Assembly: GCA_903838705.1 (NCBI GenBank) | Contig: CAILZL010000015.1 | Span: forward strand, 1-64,000 | DNA length: 64,000 nt | Reading direction: 5' to 3' | Source: an uncultured Pseudomonadota bacterium | Lineage (GTDB): Bacteria > Pseudomonadota > Gammaproteobacteria > Steroidobacterales > Steroidobacteraceae | Shown here: piece by piece, positions 25,705 to 34,772 of the stretch | How positions within the stretch are numbered: position 1 is the stretch's first letter | Layout of the letters: every line of letters begins with the position of its first letter | Notes under the pieces: generated by a model | Seen by the model: the letters and a program-made list of their open reading frames with translations, nothing else | What the model was told of the DNA's origin: nothing | The model's database searches: none | Translations under genes and position numbers: made by a program

Positions 25705-27009
25705 ATGTATCTAGAACTCTTCAAGCTGACTGAACTTCCATTCCGTCTTTCACCGGATCCGGAGTTCCTGTACCTGTCGAAGAATCATGCACGCGCCAAG
25801 GCGTACATGGAATCCACCATCTGGTTTACCGATGGCTTTGTCATCATCACTGGAGAAATCGGCGCAGGCAAAACCACGCTGATTGAAACCTTCCTGAGCG
25901 AACTGGAAAAGGATGTGGTGGTAGCCCAGATCAATCAGACACAGCTCACCCCGGTAGAATTCCTGCAATCAATCCTGGTGCAATTCGGCTTCGAGCCATA
26001 TCAGATGAAAAAGGTGGAGCTGATGTCCACCTTGAACAACTTTCTCATTGAACAGTACACGAGTGGACGTCGTGTGCTGCTGATTATTGACGAAGCACAA
26101 AACCTTTCCCTGAAAGTACTTGAAGAAGTAAGGCTGTTATCCGGCCTGGAAACCACCAAGGACAAGGTGATGCGGATCATTCTGGCAGGGCAGCCTGAAT
26201 TGAATTTCAAACTCGACATGCCGGAGCTGGCGCAGCTTACCCAGCGTGTGCGCCTGCGGTTCCACCTTACATCGCTCTCAAGAGTTGATACCGAGCACTA
26301 TATACAGCATCGACTTGAAGTCGCCGGCTCAAACGGTCGTGAGATTTTTTCACCGGATACATACGACGTTATTTTCCGGTATACCGGTGGCGTGCCGCGA
26401 CTGATCAATACTCTCTGTGATACCGCCATGATGGCGGCATTCACAGAGGATCGGGAGATAGTCGGTCTGGATAGCCTGAAAAATGCCATCGCTGAGTTGC
26501 GCTGGGAAGAACATGCAGCCCGCTCTGCAAAACTGCCTGTATATCGCCCTGAAAACCTGGCTAAAAACAGGAATGACAACACTGACAATGACATCCTCGG
26601 TTATCTGCTGCTCTCTCGTAAAGGCGAATCACTGGGTGATTTCGAACTGAAGCAGGGTCGCTTCCTTATTGGCCGCACTCCTGAAAATGACTTGCAGATC
26701 GACAGCAACTACATCAGCCGTCATCACGCTCAGATCATCAGTACCCAGAACAGCTGCATCATTGAAGACCTGAACAGCACCAACGGCATTGCGCATAACG
26801 GCAAACGGATTCGTCGCCGGGTTCTGAATGATGGTGATGTTCTGCAAATGGGGGAACACGAACTTGCATACATGGATGAACGCAATTCCAGGTTACGGCC
26901 TAATACCTCGGCAGTAGATGATGCAGTGCCGATGCTGTCAGACACTGTAAATCTGACAAAGGTCGAGAACCCGGATACTAATTTCGAAGCCACACTGGTA
27001 AAAGAATAA
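25705..27009 (+). CDS. ExeA-like AAA ATPase with C-terminal FHA domain
   Basis: A 434-residue protein. It starts MYLELFKLTELPFRLSPDPEFLYLS, the pattern of ExeA/GspA/MshM-type ATPases. Walker A GEIGAGKT is at 50-57 and Walker B LLIIDEAQ at 125-132, followed by GQPEL and the sensor-like RLINTLCD. About residues 318-385 form an FHA phosphothreonine-binding domain: GR at 323-324, SRHHA at 338-342, LNSTNG at 356-361. ExeA relatives normally carry a peptidoglycan-binding domain here, so the FHA fusion is unusual. A role in envelope secretion or surface assembly under Ser/Thr kinase control is inferred. It stands alone, 121 bases after purK. Confidence 0.85.
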   Translation: MYLELFKLTELPFRLSPDPEFLYLSKNHARAKAYMESTIWFTDGFVIITGEIGAGKTTLIETFLSELEKDVVVAQINQTQLTPVEFLQSILVQFGFEPYQMKKVELMSTLNNFLIEQYTSGRRVLLIIDEAQNLSLKVLEEVRLLSGLETTKDKVMRIILAGQPELNFKLDMPELAQLTQRVRLRFHLTSLSRVDTEHYIQHRLEVAGSNGREIFSPDTYDVIFRYTGGVPRLINTLCDTAMMAAFTEDREIVGLDSLKNAIAELRWEEHAARSAKLPVYRPENLAKNRNDNTDNDILGYLLLSRKGESLGDFELKQGRFLIGRTPENDLQIDSNYISRHHAQIISTQNSCIIEDLNSTNGIAHNGKRIRRRVLNDGDVLQMGEHELAYMDERNSRLRPNTSAVDDAVPMLSDTVNLTKVENPDTNFEATLVKE

Positions 27010-27068
27010 TCGGGTGTGTAGACCGATCACCCCCCAGATACCCACTATAAATTCGAGTTACTCTGAGT

Positions 27069-27290
27069 TCAGTCATCCAGTGATCGACTGTTGTACTCAC
27101 TCTGACCACGCCGATAGTCGCGCCGTCTGAGCCAGAGCACAGCGCCCAGTATCAGCAAGATCACACCGAGGAGCAGCAGCAAGTTAGTCCATTGATGACT
27201 GACAAAGCTGGCACTGCCCAGAAACAACACACCCATCACTATGTAGAGATAGGGAAGCAGTTCATACACTGGTCGTGACAGCCACATCAT
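27069..27290 (-). CDS. Small two-helix membrane protein
   Basis: A 73-residue protein with two membrane segments (about 10-28 and 37-53, the second LLLLLGVILLILGAVLWL) followed by a basic tail RRRDYRRGQSEYNS. No known domain recognised. It lies 19 bases after tldD on the same strand and GAGGTG precedes its two adjacent ATG codons, so it is probably the last gene of the yhdP-nit-tldD unit. Confidence 0.7.
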   Translation of the reverse strand: MMWLSRPVYELLPYLYIVMGVLFLGSASFVSHQWTNLLLLLGVILLILGAVLWLRRRDYRRGQSEYNSRSLDD

Positions 27291-27309
27291 TCACCTCGAC
27301 CCAGTCAGT

Positions 27310-28842
27310 TTATTCAGTTGCCGTACCACCTACGGTCAGGCCATCAATTCTCAAGGTCGGCTGACCGACCCCGACTGGCACATCCTGCCCATCCTTGCCG
27401 CAAGTACCCACACCTTCGTCCAGTTTCAGATCGTTACCAACCATGGATACACGGGTCAATACATCCGGTCCATTTCCGATCAGGGTCGCACCGCGCACCG
27501 GTGCGGTAATTTTGCCATCTTCAATCAGATAGGCTTCGCTGGCAGAGAACACGAATTTGCCCGAGGTGATATCCACCTGACCGCCACCGAAATTGTGGCA
27601 ATACAGGCCCTTACTGACCGAGCGGATGATCTCTTCCGGTTCATGCGGGCCATTCAGCATATAGGTGTTGGTCATGCGCGGCAGTGTCATGTGCGCATAG
27701 GATTCACGACGGCCGTTACCGGTAGACTGCACACCCATCAATCGCGCATTGAGTTTGTCCTGCATGTAACCACGCAGGATGCCATTTTCGATCAGCGTTG
27801 TGCATTGCGTGCGTGTACCTTCATCATCAATGTTCAATGAACCACGACGATATGCCAGCGTGCCATCATCCACTACCGTGCAAAGTGGTGAGGCAACCTG
27901 TTGCCCTACTTTTCCCGTAAAAGCCGAAGTGCCCTTGCGATTGAAGTCCCCCTCAAGACCATGCCCGATGGCCTCATGTAACAGGATGCCGGGCCAGCCC
28001 GAACCCAGTACTACCGTCATCTGACCTGCAGGTGCCGGTATGGCTTCAAGATTCACCAGCGCTGAACGCACCGCCTCCTGCACCAGCCTGCGCCAGCGTT
28101 GGTTATCAATGAACTCCATGAGTTCATAACGACCACCGCCACCACAGTACCCTTGTTCACGACGTCCATTCTGCTCAACAATCACCGACACATTCATACG
28201 CACCAGTGGCCGGACATCCGCAGCCAGTGTGCCATCGCTGGCCATGATAAGAATGGTTTCATGTACGGCTGCAATGCTGGCCATCACCTGCGTTACGCGA
28301 GGATCCAGCTTGCGGGCTGCGGCATCCACTTCACCCAGCAAGGCCACTTTCTGCTGATCGCTTAATCCTGCTACCGGATCTTTCACCGCATAAAGCTGTG
28401 GGGCCTTCTCTGATTGACCGACTGCCACCTTGCCTGTACCTGTGCCACGCGCGATAGCGCGTGCTGCCTTCGATGCTTCAATCAAGGCTGGCAGTTCAAT
28501 TTCATCTGAATAGGCAAAACCGGTTTTTTCTCCTGCCAGCGCGCGCACACCCACACCTTGCTCGATGCTGTGCGCCCCTTCTTTCACAATGCCATCTTCA
28601 AGTGCCCAGGATTCCTCACGCGAAACCTGAAAGTACAGATCCGCATAGTCCACTGCTGCACCCATTACGGTACCCAGCGCCTTGCTCAGGTGCTGCTCAT
28701 CAAGCCCGGATGGCTCAAGAATGGTTTGCCGTGCCGAACTCAGAACTGATTCACCTGCCACGGCCTTGCTGGCAGGTTGCAGATTCAAGGCTGACAGTAC
28801 AAACGTATCTGAGTCAGGTTTTTGCAGGGATGGAATGGACAT
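27310..28842 (-). CDS. tldD: Metalloprotease TldD
   Basis: About 510 residues. The HExxxH zinc motif [20 protein letters not shown] is near residues 289-308, with further family motifs [62 protein letters not shown] and [19 protein letters not shown]. With PmbA (21933-23282) it forms the TldD/E peptidase. The N-terminus is about 25 residues longer than E. coli TldD (481). I chose ATG 28842; GTG 28851 is in frame. Downstream of nit, the standard gammaproteobacterial order. Confidence 0.94.
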   Translation of the reverse strand: MSIPSLQKPDSDTFVLSALNLQPASKAVAGESVLSSARQTILEPSGLDEQHLSKALGTVMGAAVDYADLYFQVSREESWALEDGIVKEGAHSIEQGVGVRALAGEKTGFAYSDEIELPALIEASKAARAIARGTGTGKVAVGQSEKAPQLYAVKDPVAGLSDQQKVALLGEVDAAARKLDPRVTQVMASIAAVHETILIMASDGTLAADVRPLVRMNVSVIVEQNGRREQGYCGGGGRYELMEFIDNQRWRRLVQEAVRSALVNLEAIPAPAGQMTVVLGSGWPGILLHEAIGHGLEGDFNRKGTSAFTGKVGQQVASPLCTVVDDGTLAYRRGSLNIDDEGTRTQCTTLIENGILRGYMQDKLNARLMGVQSTGNGRRESYAHMTLPRMTNTYMLNGPHEPEEIIRSVSKGLYCHNFGGGQVDITSGKFVFSASEAYLIEDGKITAPVRGATLIGNGPDVLTRVSMVGNDLKLDEGVGTCGKDGQDVPVGVGQPTLRIDGLTVGGTATE

Positions 28843-28883
28843 CTTGCTCACAGAAAATTAGAAGACAGAGACAAGCCTAACCC

Positions 28884-29693
28884 TTACAGGCGGCGATGCG
28901 CCAGCACCGGAAATTTCCGGCGTTGCTCATACAGTTTTTCAAGGTCAATGTTTGCGGTTTGCAGCCCGGGTTCAACTTCCTGACAGGCCAGCACCGCACC
29001 CCACGGGTCAATGATCATCGAGTGCCCCCAGGTTTCCCGGCCATTGGGATGCAACCCTGTTTGCGCGGGCGCGAGCAGATAACACAGATTTTCAATGGCA
29101 CGGGCACGCAGCAATACATCCCAGTGCGCGTGTCCGGTAGGGATAGTAAATGCGGCAGGCAATACGAATAACTCCGCTCCCGTAGCACTCAACTGGCGAA
29201 ACAATTCAGGAAAACGCACGTCATAACAAATCGCCAGACCCATTCTGCCTACCGGTGTATCAACTACTACTGGCTGATGACCGGGCGACATGGTGGCGGA
29301 TTCCCGATAACTGCCCGTCGCATCATCTACATCCACATCGAACAGATGAATCTTGTCGTAACGTGCCACGCGTTCACCCTGGGCGTTCACTACCAGACAG
29401 GCAGCTGCAACTCTGGACTCACCCGGAATCCTGATCGGCAGTGTACCTGCCACAATCCACATGCCGAGCTCACGCGCAGTTCGGGCAAGCCAGTCCTGCA
29501 CGGGTCCTTCGCCATCAGTTTCAGCAATGGCAAACTTCTGCTGTTCGCTCATCCCCATCAGCACGAAATTTTCAGGTAATGCAGCAAGCTGTGCGCCCTG
29601 TTGCGCTGCCTGCTTCAGGAAATGATAAGCCGACTTCAGATTGTCATTGAGGTCAGCACTGGACGTCATCTGAATAACGGCCGCCACACTCAT
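28884..29693 (-). CDS. Carbon-nitrogen hydrolase (Nit/YbeM-like, probable deaminated-glutathione amidase)
   Basis: A 269-residue nitrilase-superfamily enzyme. The catalytic triad is visible: Glu in LPENFVLMG, Lys in YDKIHLFDVDV and Cys in ICYDVRFPELFR. The HLFDVDV and CYDVRFPELFR forms fit the Nit1/YbeM branch, which hydrolyses deaminated glutathione. Its start overlaps the yhdP stop by four bases, so translation is coupled. The yhdP-nit-tldD order is conserved in gammaproteobacteria. Confidence 0.9.
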   Translation of the reverse strand: MSVAAVIQMTSSADLNDNLKSAYHFLKQAAQQGAQLAALPENFVLMGMSEQQKFAIAETDGEGPVQDWLARTARELGMWIVAGTLPIRIPGESRVAAACLVVNAQGERVARYDKIHLFDVDVDDATGSYRESATMSPGHQPVVVDTPVGRMGLAICYDVRFPELFRQLSATGAELFVLPAAFTIPTGHAHWDVLLRARAIENLCYLLAPAQTGLHPNGRETWGHSMIIDPWGAVLACQEVEPGLQTANIDLEKLYEQRRKFPVLAHRRL

Positions 29694-32600
29694 GGTGCGA
29701 CACCCGACTCAGCACCTGAGATGGATGCCTTGCCCACATCTGCATCAATACGTTCGACCTTCGGTTCATCCCAGCTGCCACCGATGTGATAGTAAGCACG
29801 GGCCACACCCTTCAGCGGTTCCTTGAATACCTGCGAGAACAGCAGCAATGCCGCACCGGCTACCGGCACACCTGCCACAACCGCAGCCATTGGCAACGCA
29901 CCAGTCACATTACCTGTCACCACCGCGGTCTGATCATAGTCACGCGCCCCCAGCCCCATCCGTCCGACAATACCTATCTCGGCTGTAGGGCCACGCAAAA
30001 CAAGATTCTGGGTACGGGCATCACCACTGGTGACATTGAAGTTGGCATGCACGGAATCGAATGCCAGTCCCTTGTCGGTCAGATCACGGAAATCCAGTCC
30101 CAGCCTTCTAGGCAACGCAGCAATACTCAGCAAGCCCAGCACTCTTCCGGCACCGGGCTCCACACTCAGCAACTGTCCTTCATCCACCTGTACTTCGAGC
30201 GTGCCTGAAGCACGGCCCAGAATTTGATCATCAAGACCACCCGGCCAGTGCAGATCCGCTACCAGCTTGCCGCGCTTCCCGGAAATATAATCACCGTAAT
30301 TGAATTGACGCAGCGTAGTTCGCACATCCGAACTGTCCAGCGTCAGTGACAAGCTGCTGGATTGTCCATTTGCAGATTGCAGCCAGCTGCCCTTACCGGC
30401 TCCGGTGAAAGAACTTCCACCGATGTGCAGTGTGTCTACCTGCAAACCTTGCGCAATGCGAGTTGCTGTAACCTGCAAGGCACCGAAGTCATGCTCACCA
30501 AAACGGAAGTTTTTGATGTCAGCACGTATTGCGGGCAGGTCACGCGGATCTACTCCAGTCCTGCTATTCGAGCTGGTTGAATTACCTTCTGCTCCGGTGG
30601 TGAGTTGTAAATTATCCATATTCAGCGTTAACGGACTGCCGGTAACAAAGGTATAAGGCACCATCACCTGACCGGTTGCCTGATCACTGGCCACATCCAC
30701 TCGCCAGCCGCCATCAGTAGCTTGCAGCACAGCTCGCAATGAAGGCCATTCAAAGCCATACAGTCTGAAGCGATCAATGGTGACATTGGCAGCACGCAGA
30801 ATATCCTGCACACGTGTGCCTGCTGTTACTCCCGTCTTCGATACATTCTTTACATCAGAACTGTTATCAAGGCGTAACCAGTCATCCAGCGTAAAACTGG
30901 CAATACGTCCTTCAATTCTCAATCCTGAGTGAGCCGGCAAGGCGGCGACCACACCATCTGCACGCAAGCCGGCCCGATCAAACTGCCACTTGTTTCCGGC
31001 CAGCTGCAAACGTACCAGTGTACGCAGATCACCCAGTGAACCACGCAGCTGCATGGCATTGTCAGCAGGCATGTCTGCATCCAGACGCACAACGCGTGCA
31101 GTGCCGGCACGTTTATTCACGGGCTCAGGCAGATCAATTTGCAGACCTTGCAGATCACTTGTAACGCTGTACAGATGTCGCGTGCCGGCAGAGTCGCGCT
31201 GCGCGTACCCCGGCATGGTGTAACGATATGCTGTCGCGCCACTGAGCCTGATCCATGCCGGCAGGTTGAGGAACTCCGTCAAGGGTTGCGCCTGCAACTG
31301 TCCATTGGCAACAAGGTTGTAGTGCCCGCCGGCAAGTGACTCAGCATTCATCCTGAATGCACCCTGCAGAAACTGACCCTTCAGATCCGCGCCTGTAACT
31401 TCATTGTTGAGAATATGCAGCGAACCTTGAATCTGGGTTGCCTGCTGCTGAATCTCAGCAAGACTGACCGTTGAATTTGCGAGGTTCACATCGATATCCA
31501 CCTTGCGCTTGTCAAACTGCTTCAGTGGCAGATCCATCGTGACCTTCGCCTGCAATGCGCCCTTGCCTGAGAGTCTCTGGAATAACTCACCGATGGCCGG
31601 ACCCACTGGGCTTTTCTGAACAAAGCTTAATCCCTGACCGAGATCACCATGCGTCAGTGCCTTGATGAAAAATTCGGAATCACGGTAGTCCCTGATACTC
31701 CCATCGGCATGATCCAGATACAGCCCGTTGACCCGCCCGGATGTCGCCACTGCTTTCAGACCGGCGTTATGAAACTCTGCAGCAACTGCCAGACCGGTGG
31801 CAGGCATCCAGCCTTGCTGATAGTTCATCTGCAAGCCTTCAATTTGCGCCTTGATCAGAAACTCCCCTTCCTTCTTGCGGAAAGGAAACTTGCTGAGCGG
31901 ACCCTGCAACACCGCCTCCGCCAGTTTGACCTTACCGGCAGGAAATGCTGAATCAAGCCAGGTCAACACATGTTCCGGCATGATGCCTACCGGCAGATAG
32001 CGCGGTGTCGCTGCAACTTCAAGCTCTGTACCGGTAGCATGCATGTCGATGACTGCGGAGCCTTCTGGCGGAATCGTCAGCGTCAGATTGGCCTGTGCCT
32101 TGCCATCGGTATTCTCGATCACCAGATCATCACTGCGCAGTGCAATGCCATCAGCACTACGAGTCCAGTCAAACTTTCCGGTCAAGCGATCCGCAGGCAA
32201 AGGTGTACGGAAGATGCGCGGCATGGATAACGCCACGTTAGTGCTATCAAACTGCACAGAACCGTTTGCTTCAGTAGCAGTGACCTTGCCCGTCAGGCCC
32301 GTGACCCCGGGCACTTTACCAACAGGCGCCAGCCCAACCTGCTCGAACTCAAGCTGCAAGCCAAGGTGTGCGTCATCCGTGCCTGTGTCTGACTGCGAAC
32401 CATGCTCATAAGTAACTTCAAGATTGTGCAATCGACCAGTGGCCTGTATGGCACGCCAATGCGCATTGCTTTCACTCTCAGGCAGATAAGCCAGCAACGG
32501 CCATAGATTATCCAGCACCAGTGTCTGCGCTTTCGCCTTGAGTGCTGCAACAGAACTGGAACCATCATCCTGTTTTCCGAACTTCAGCAGCACGCTGGCA

Positions 32601-33730
32601 TTGCCTGCGGGCCAGGGCGATTCATCACGTGCGAGTTGCACATTATCGAAGCGGGTCAACCAGCCCTCAGGTGTGTTCTCACTCGTAAAGCCCACGGCAA
32701 CTTTCGAGTATTGCCAATCTTCAGGTTCAGCGGTGACTGGCGCAGAAGTGATGCTGGTGTCAGGACGTTTGGCATCACCATTCTCATCAGGATGCTGCAA
32801 TGGATCAGCCTGTGGCAACGGGATGTTCCATACCGGTAACTTGAGAGCAACCTCCGCAAAGTCCACCTTGCCATTAAACCGTCTGGGTTGATCACCCGTG
32901 AATGAAGCATTCATCTGGAATGATCCATGACCGCTTACCGGTGCGGGCCAGTCATCCGGCATGACCTGTTTCCAGCCAGTCAGATCAATATTTGTACCGC
33001 TGACAGTTGCCTGCCATTCCAGTTGTGCAATTGAATTCAGATTGCCATTACCTAATGCAGTGAAACTCAAATCCTGCCCCAGTCCGGCTGGAAGGTTGGC
33101 ACGACCCGTCACGCTGAACTGCTGCGCATCGCGGTTAATATCAAGTGAGATATCAGAGAGGGTCCATGGCCCCCGCCCTGTTTTCAGGTCGCGGAAACTG
33201 AACCTCACTTTACGAATGGCCAGCGTGCCTACCGGAAGTGAGTCCAGCTTGAACGAACTGTCAGTTTCATACTCAGGCCAGTCAGCCTGACCGATAAACT
33301 CGAAGCTGCCATCCTGATTGCGTTGCAGCTTCAGCTCGGTTCCTTCCAGCGTGAAGCGCGCGGCGATCAGGCGTCCAGTGCGTAATGCCTGCCACAGATC
33401 GAATCCCACACTGCCCCGCTCCGCAATCGCCACCACCCGCTTGCGGTCAATACTGCGCAAGGTCGCCTGAGTGAACACCAGTTCCGGACCATAACCGCGC
33501 CAGCCCGCCCGCAGGCTGTCGAACTGGATATCGAGTCTGGCCCGCTCACTGATCCAGCCCTGCATCTGCGCCCGATACGCAGGCAAACGTGCCATAACCA
33601 GCGTAAAAGCACCCAGACTCAGGCCGATCAGCACCACCACGGCCAGCAAGCTGACCACAGTCGTCCGCACCCAGCGTTGCAAGGTCGTACGTGCAGTAAT
33701 TGGCTCTGATGATGGCGACGTGGAATTCAT
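29690..33730 (-). CDS. yhdP: YhdP-type AsmA-like phospholipid transport protein
   Basis: A 1346-residue protein with one N-terminal membrane segment (about 25-50, VVSLLAVVVLIGLSLGAFTLV) and a very long periplasmic part rich in beta repeats. It is typical of the DUF3971/AsmA-2 YhdP family: RMPAYRAQMQGWISERARLDIQFDSL-like start, and the C-terminal ASGTLEVQVDEGQLLSVEPGAGRVLGLLSIAALPRRLGLDFRD. Length is near E. coli YhdP (1266). The family bridges the inner and outer membranes and moves phospholipids. It heads the yhdP-nit-tldD unit; rng and maf, its usual upstream neighbours, follow beyond an inserted accessory gene. Confidence 0.92.
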   Translation of the reverse strand: MNSTSPSSEPITARTTLQRWVRTTVVSLLAVVVLIGLSLGAFTLVMARLPAYRAQMQGWISERARLDIQFDSLRAGWRGYGPELVFTQATLRSIDRKRVVAIAERGSVGFDLWQALRTGRLIAARFTLEGTELKLQRNQDGSFEFIGQADWPEYETDSSFKLDSLPVGTLAIRKVRFSFRDLKTGRGPWTLSDISLDINRDAQQFSVTGRANLPAGLGQDLSFTALGNGNLNSIAQLEWQATVSGTNIDLTGWKQVMPDDWPAPVSGHGSFQMNASFTGDQPRRFNGKVDFAEVALKLPVWNIPLPQADPLQHPDENGDAKRPDTSITSAPVTAEPEDWQYSKVAVGFTSENTPEGWLTRFDNVQLARDESPWPAGNASVLLKFGKQDDGSSSVAALKAKAQTLVLDNLWPLLAYLPESESNAHWRAIQATGRLHNLEVTYEHGSQSDTGTDDAHLGLQLEFEQVGLAPVGKVPGVTGLTGKVTATEANGSVQFDSTNVALSMPRIFRTPLPADRLTGKFDWTRSADGIALRSDDLVIENTDGKAQANLTLTIPPEGSAVIDMHATGTELEVAATPRYLPVGIMPEHVLTWLDSAFPAGKVKLAEAVLQGPLSKFPFRKKEGEFLIKAQIEGLQMNYQQGWMPATGLAVAAEFHNAGLKAVATSGRVNGLYLDHADGSIRDYRDSEFFIKALTHGDLGQGLSFVQKSPVGPAIGELFQRLSGKGALQAKVTMDLPLKQFDKRKVDIDVNLANSTVSLAEIQQQATQIQGSLHILNNEVTGADLKGQFLQGAFRMNAESLAGGHYNLVANGQLQAQPLTEFLNLPAWIRLSGATAYRYTMPGYAQRDSAGTRHLYSVTSDLQGLQIDLPEPVNKRAGTARVVRLDADMPADNAMQLRGSLGDLRTLVRLQLAGNKWQFDRAGLRADGVVAALPAHSGLRIEGRIASFTLDDWLRLDNSSDVKNVSKTGVTAGTRVQDILRAANVTIDRFRLYGFEWPSLRAVLQATDGGWRVDVASDQATGQVMVPYTFVTGSPLTLNMDNLQLTTGAEGNSTSSNSRTGVDPRDLPAIRADIKNFRFGEHDFGALQVTATRIAQGLQVDTLHIGGSSFTGAGKGSWLQSANGQSSSLSLTLDSSDVRTTLRQFNYGDYISGKRGKLVADLHWPGGLDDQILGRASGTLEVQVDEGQLLSVEPGAGRVLGLLSIAALPRRLGLDFRDLTDKGLAFDSVHANFNVTSGDARTQNLVLRGPTAEIGIVGRMGLGARDYDQTAVVTGNVTGALPMAAVVAGVPVAGAALLLFSQVFKEPLKGVARAYYHIGGSWDEPKVERIDADVGKASISGAESGVAP

Positions 33731-33870
33731 TTCACTTCCAGTTTGCCTGATATGTTCCCCGAATGATCAACGAAATCCGCGCCAGAATTTCCGACGTGGC
33801 GCAGGCGCATCGGCTGATTTGCACCCCCACCACCTGAACCACTGTCGTCGCTGATATTACCGCTGCCATG

Positions 33871-33975
33871 ATACTTGCCCCTTGCTTTTATGGCGTGCTA
33901 ATAGTGACCTTCTAATAAAAAATTAAAGGAGGCATTGGAATGGATGCAACATACGCAGCACCAAGCGTGGATACA
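33871..33975 (+). repeat. Leader repeat, copy 2 (similar to 16993-17100)
   Basis: Shares CTTGCC..TTGCTTTTAT.GCGTGCTA, then GGAG.CATTGGAATGG and GCAGCAC.AAG with copy 1. GGAGG (33928-33932) precedes an ATG (33940) by seven bases and opens a 21-codon frame ending TAG at 34003-34005, four bases before the ATG of the next gene. It may act as a leader, but the peptide is not conserved between copies. Confidence 0.65.
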
Positions 33976-34009
33976 GCATGGTTTCAAACTATATGCCAAT
34001 ATTAGGATC

Positions 34010-34546
34010 ATGATTCAAGAGTCACAACACTGGAAGGCTCCACTCAAGAGAGCAGCCCGTTGGATAGATCTCCTCGTAATTCCCAGCGCCAATCCGGATA
34101 AGACTCTCGTGCGACTAGAACGCGAGCTGTTAGTTGGGTTTTACTCTATCCGCAAACTACTAGAAGCACAAAAATGCTCCACGCAAGTTCGAGACGCTAA
34201 ATTAAAATTGCAATGGCATCCTATAAACGATGGGATGGTTCCGGATCACATCAATCGGGATCGCGTCCCGAATCTTTATGACTTGAATGCTACTGAAAGT
34301 GAGACACGAGATCTCAAATTTATTTGTGACCAGTGGATTCACAGCTATGTATTAGTGCCGGTTTTTGATACCGACGGTAAGCTGATGGGAACCTATCTAG
34401 CATCTGATATAACAAGTCGCAATAAAGTCTACTTCATTACTCGTGCGACTATCGTTAATGTATTCAGGACCGTAGCAAACGACGACCAACGTGAAGCTCA
34501 TTTTGTTCGTGATCCAAATACCCGCCGGTATGTTCGAACGGTATAA
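34010..34546 (+). CDS. Accessory protein of unknown function
   Basis: A 178-residue soluble protein, beginning MIQESQHWKAPLKRAARWIDLL and containing RLERELLVGFYSIRKLLEAQK and FICDQWIHSYVLVPVFDTDGKLMGTYLASDITSRNKVYFI. I do not recognise a family. It breaks the yhdP-rng neighbourhood, which is contiguous in many relatives, and its base composition is more AT-rich than the flanks. This suggests acquisition by transfer. It has no Shine-Dalgarno sequence of its own; a short leader frame ends four bases before its ATG, so translation may be coupled. A frame extending upstream to 33935 would need a TTG start and overlap the leader, so I reject it. Confidence 0.6.
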   Translation: MIQESQHWKAPLKRAARWIDLLVIPSANPDKTLVRLERELLVGFYSIRKLLEAQKCSTQVRDAKLKLQWHPINDGMVPDHINRDRVPNLYDLNATESETRDLKFICDQWIHSYVLVPVFDTDGKLMGTYLASDITSRNKVYFITRATIVNVFRTVANDDQREAHFVRDPNTRRYVRTV

Positions 34547-34608
34547 GGACTTAAGTTCATTAGGCTGCAATGCTGTCAAAGGCAATCCCAGCGTTAAGAA
34601 ACCAGCAT

Positions 34609-34627
34609 GCTGGGATGAAATCCCAGC
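34609..34627. repeat. Palindromic hairpin after accessory gene
   Basis: GCTGGGAT and ATCCCAGC form a perfect eight-base stem around GAA, 62 bases after the accessory gene. No T run follows, so it is not a standard terminator. It could mark the edge of the insertion. The remainder of 34547-34772 shows no gene. Confidence 0.5.
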
Positions 34628-34772
34628 CTACCAGGTCAATAAGAGCAGCAGTCTTTCCATCTGAACCCGCTTTCTTTCGCATCAAGTGATTATTAAATCA
34701 CTACAACAATGCTGCCTGCGCTGCGGGCTTTCTGTCAGCCCGCGCATGGCAAAGTGTTTAAGCATTAACAAA

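Noticed and set aside
33763-33837. A 24-codon plus-strand frame (MINEIRARISDVAQAH...)
   Set aside because: No ribosome binding site or recognised family; it could be a remnant but cannot be supported.
34549-34598. Possible attC site after the unknown accessory gene (ACTTAAG ... GTTAAGA)
   Set aside because: The outer boxes look partly right, but the inner L''/L' arms do not pair, so it is not supported as an attC site.
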